Part shown: piece by piece, positions 62,089 through 64,000 of the stretch
How positions within the stretch are numbered: position 1 is the first letter of the stretch
Layout of the letters: each line of letters opens with the position of its first letter
Assembly (NCBI RefSeq): GCF_009818105.1
Contig: NZ_CP046564.1
Location: 1,426,001-1,490,000, forward strand
Origin: Bacillus sp. N1-1
GTDB lineage: Bacteria > Bacillota > Bacilli > Bacillales > Guptibacillaceae
Direction: 5' to 3'
Length of the DNA: 64,000 nucleotides
Translations under genes and position numbers: made by a program
The notes under the pieces: generated by a model
The model's database searches: none
What the model saw: the letters and a program-made list of their open reading frames with translations, nothing else
What the model was told of the DNA's origin: nothing

Positions 62089-62144
62089 TTGACTTGTGAC
62101 ACGGTGTCACATATAGTGGGGGAGGTGATGTGACATTGTGTCAT
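62089..62144 (+). promoter_or_regulatory. tetR promoter with two TGACA-N3-TGTCA operators
   Basis: TTGACT (62089-62094) and TATAGT (62112-62117) with an exact 17-bp spacer. The perfect palindrome GTGACACGGTGTCAC (62096-62110) fills the spacer, and GTGACATTGTGTCAT (62130-62144) lies just downstream. Both contain TGACA-N3-TGTCA with centres 34 bp apart. A repressor bound here would block RNA polymerase directly. Confidence 0.85.
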
Positions 62145-62168
62145 AATTTTGTTGGTAGGTGATTTAAT

Positions 62169-62789
62169 GTGCCAAAAGCAACGTTCTTTAATTTAAAAGA
62201 AGAAAAGCGACAAATACTAATTGATGCAGCGAAACAGGAGTTTTCAAGAGTTTCTCTTTATGAAGCATCAATATCTAATATCCTAAAAACAGCTGGCATT
62301 CCAAGAGGCAGTTTTTATCAATACTTTGAGGATAAGGAAGATGCGTTTTTTTATTTATTAAATGAACATGCAAAAGAACGTCATGAATGTTTGGTTTCAA
62401 ACTTGAAAAAGTTTGAAGGGGATTTGTTTAAAGCGATTAGTGAAATTTTTAGATCGACACTTGAGCATTCTGAGGATAAAGGGCAGAGGGATTTTATACG
62501 AAACGTATTACTTAACATGAACTACAAAATTGAAAACACGTTTTCGCAATATTTATCAGAAGACGTAGCAAATGAGCGCTATGATGACATTTATGATCTT
62601 GTTAATGCCGAACAGCTAAATGTATCAAGCAGAAAAGAAATGTTTCATGTGATGCAAATTCTAACCGCAGTTACCTTTCATAATTTGATTCACAGCGTTT
62701 CGAACAACTTATCGGTCTCAGCTGCAATGAAGAAATATGAGACGGAACTTAAATTATTGCAATCGGGTCTTATGCGATCGTCTTCTTAA
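62169..62789 (+). CDS. TetR-family regulator
   Basis: A 206-residue TetR protein: HTH at ~12-58 (VSLYEASISNILKTAGIPRGSFYQYFEDKEDAF) and a helical ligand domain. Start is GTG with a GGTAGGTG site (an ATG two bases earlier is out of frame). It lies directly behind two operator palindromes and before a DHA2 pump gene (41 bases), so it probably represses itself and the pump. Confidence 0.9.
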   Translation: MPKATFFNLKEEKRQILIDAAKQEFSRVSLYEASISNILKTAGIPRGSFYQYFEDKEDAFFYLLNEHAKERHECLVSNLKKFEGDLFKAISEIFRSTLEHSEDKGQRDFIRNVLLNMNYKIENTFSQYLSEDVANERYDDIYDLVNAEQLNVSSRKEMFHVMQILTAVTFHNLIHSVSNNLSVSAAMKKYETELKLLQSGLMRSSS

Positions 62790-62829
62790 CGAACATCAAG
62801 AAAACAAACAGTGAGAAAGAAGGGAGAAC

Positions 62830-64000
62830 ATGAACGACAATCAACAATCAGGAGAAGGGATTGGCTCCTTTAACAAAGTGCCGCTTTTAATCGTCCTTTT
62901 ATCCGGGGCTTTTGCAGCGATTTTAAATCAAACGCTACTTGCAACAGCTCTGCCTCATATTATGGTCGATCTCGATCTTGAGGCAAGTACAGCTCAGTGG
63001 TTAACGTCGATCTTCATGCTCGTCAATGGCGTGATGATTCCGATTACGGCATTTCTAATAGGGAAGTTCACCACAAGAACACTCTTTTTAACCGCGATGG
63101 GGTTATTTGCCGTCGGAACGGCGATTTGTGCGGTGGCACCGAATTTTCCACTTCTCATGGTCGGACGGATTATTCAGGCTTCTGGAGCAGGAATTATCAT
63201 TCCCCTCATGCAAACGATCCTCTTTTTAATCTTTCCAGTTGAAAAACGCGGAACGGCCATGGGGATGTTTGGCCTTGTCATTTCATTTGCACCAGCAATC
63301 GGACCGACGTTATCCGGTTGGCTCGTCGAACAATATCCGTGGAGAAGTTTGTTTTATGTGATTCTTCCCATTGTGATTATTGATTTCTTTATTGCTTATT
63401 TGATTTTGAAAAACGTAACAGAGCAAACGAATCCGAAGCTTGATATTTTATCAATCGTCCTTTCTTCACTAGGATTTGGCGGTTTGCTGTACGGGTTTAG
63501 TAGTGCAGGTACGAATGGTTGGGCAAGCGAGCAGGTTATTATTTCCATGCTTATTGGCGCAGTTACGCTATGTTGGTTCATTTTACGTCAGTTAAAATTA
63601 AAACAGCCCGTGCTTCAGTTTAGAGTGTTTCAATATAAGCTCTTCACGTTAACAACTGTCTTAGGTATGGTTGTGTTTATCGCGATGATCGGGGCGGCAA
63701 CTGTGCTTCCTTTGCTTATGCAAAATATGCTTGGGTTCACAGCGTTTGAATCAGGTTTAATGCTTTTACCTGGTGCTCTTATAATGGGCTTTATGAACCC
63801 TATTACTGGACGAATTTTTGATAAGTTTGGAGCAAAGTGGCTTGCGATCATTGGACTGGTTATTGTAACGGTGACGACATTTATGTTTACGAACTTAACG
63901 CCCGAAACAACGTTCATTTATCTTGCCGTTGTGAATGCGGTAAGAATGTTTGGAGTTGCCATGGTTATGATGCCGGTTACAACAGCTGGACTTAATCAGC
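62830..64000 (+). CDS. DHA2 MFS drug transporter, 3' truncated by window
   Basis: An open frame of 390 codons runs off the end of the window. It is a paralogue of the pump at 15394: LATALPHIMVDLDL, AQWLTSIFMLVNGVMIPITAFL, VGRIIQASGAG, APAIGPTLSGWLVE, FGGLLYGFSSAG and MLLPGALIMGFMNPITGRIFDKFG all have counterparts there. The start ATG follows AAGGGAGA. Likely cotranscribed with the upstream TetR gene. Confidence 0.92.
   Translation, partial: MNDNQQSGEGIGSFNKVPLLIVLLSGAFAAILNQTLLATALPHIMVDLDLEASTAQWLTSIFMLVNGVMIPITAFLIGKFTTRTLFLTAMGLFAVGTAICAVAPNFPLLMVGRIIQASGAGIIIPLMQTILFLIFPVEKRGTAMGMFGLVISFAPAIGPTLSGWLVEQYPWRSLFYVILPIVIIDFFIAYLILKNVTEQTNPKLDILSIVLSSLGFGGLLYGFSSAGTNGWASEQVIISMLIGAVTLCWFILRQLKLKQPVLQFRVFQYKLFTLTTVLGMVVFIAMIGAATVLPLLMQNMLGFTAFESGLMLLPGALIMGFMNPITGRIFDKFGAKWLAIIGLVIVTVTTFMFTNLTPETTFIYLAVVNAVRMFGVAMVMMPVTTAGLNQ

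Overview
The window reads as chromosomal DNA of a spore-forming, low-to-moderate GC Gram-positive bacterium of the Bacillaceae. The supporting genes are a GerA/GerB/GerC-type germinant receptor operon, an InhA-type M6 metalloprotease, MprF, a SwrC/YerP-like RND pump, YjzC- and DUF3243-type small proteins, an S-box in front of sulfite reductase, and AGGAGG-type ribosome binding sites. The genus cannot be fixed from sequence alone. I saw no rRNA, tRNA, CRISPR array, prophage or replication origin.

Layout. 1-1275: the end of a nucleoside-kinase-like gene, a NUDIX protein and a frameshifted lipoprotein. 1276-2700: a 20-bp-periodic palindrome array next to an IS3-family element. 2827-9736: mprF, then a divergent RND pump/TetR pair. 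9809-13365: a small membrane protein, a lipoprotein resembling the InhA propeptide, and the InhA-like protease itself. 13501-16911: a MerR/SRPBCC pair and a TetR/DHA2-efflux pair. 16975-20630: germinant receptor operon. 20801-23268: FAD oxidoreductase, NirD-like Rieske protein and HemD-like protein. 23324-24293: small conserved proteins. 24618-31619: a complete Gram-positive tad (Flp pilus) locus with a long leader that may hold a GEMM-like RNA. 31734-34083: MBL hydrolase, ABC ATPase, two small membrane proteins. 34246-39356: SAM-I riboswitch, cysJ, cysI and a zinc-ribbon threonine-synthase-like enzyme. 39401-43115: accessory genes.

43381-53969 is the most interesting region. A membrane PAS histidine kinase, an NtrC-type activator with the sigma-54-contact GAFTGA motif, and an OpuAC-like quaternary-amine-binding lipoprotein form one translationally coupled operon. 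Immediately downstream are two near-identical 17-bp palindromes, a textbook -24/-12 sigma-54 promoter and a cre-like site. They precede a four-gene operon: aspartase/fumarase-superfamily lyase, aldehyde dehydrogenase, zinc alcohol dehydrogenase and BCCT transporter. This looks like a self-contained sensing, uptake and catabolic module for a betaine-like compound whose identity I cannot assign.

54069-64000: AlaX-type tRNA editing protein, PadR/HAAS pair with a strong dyad, DMT transporter divergent from an XRE-cupin regulator, SulP transporter, a small HTH protein, a sugar-type MFS transporter, and a TetR regulator with two TGACA-N3-TGTCA operators followed by a second DHA2 efflux pump that runs off the window. 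Many genes here are regulator/transporter pairs whose operators are visible, and most transcription units end in clear hairpin terminators.
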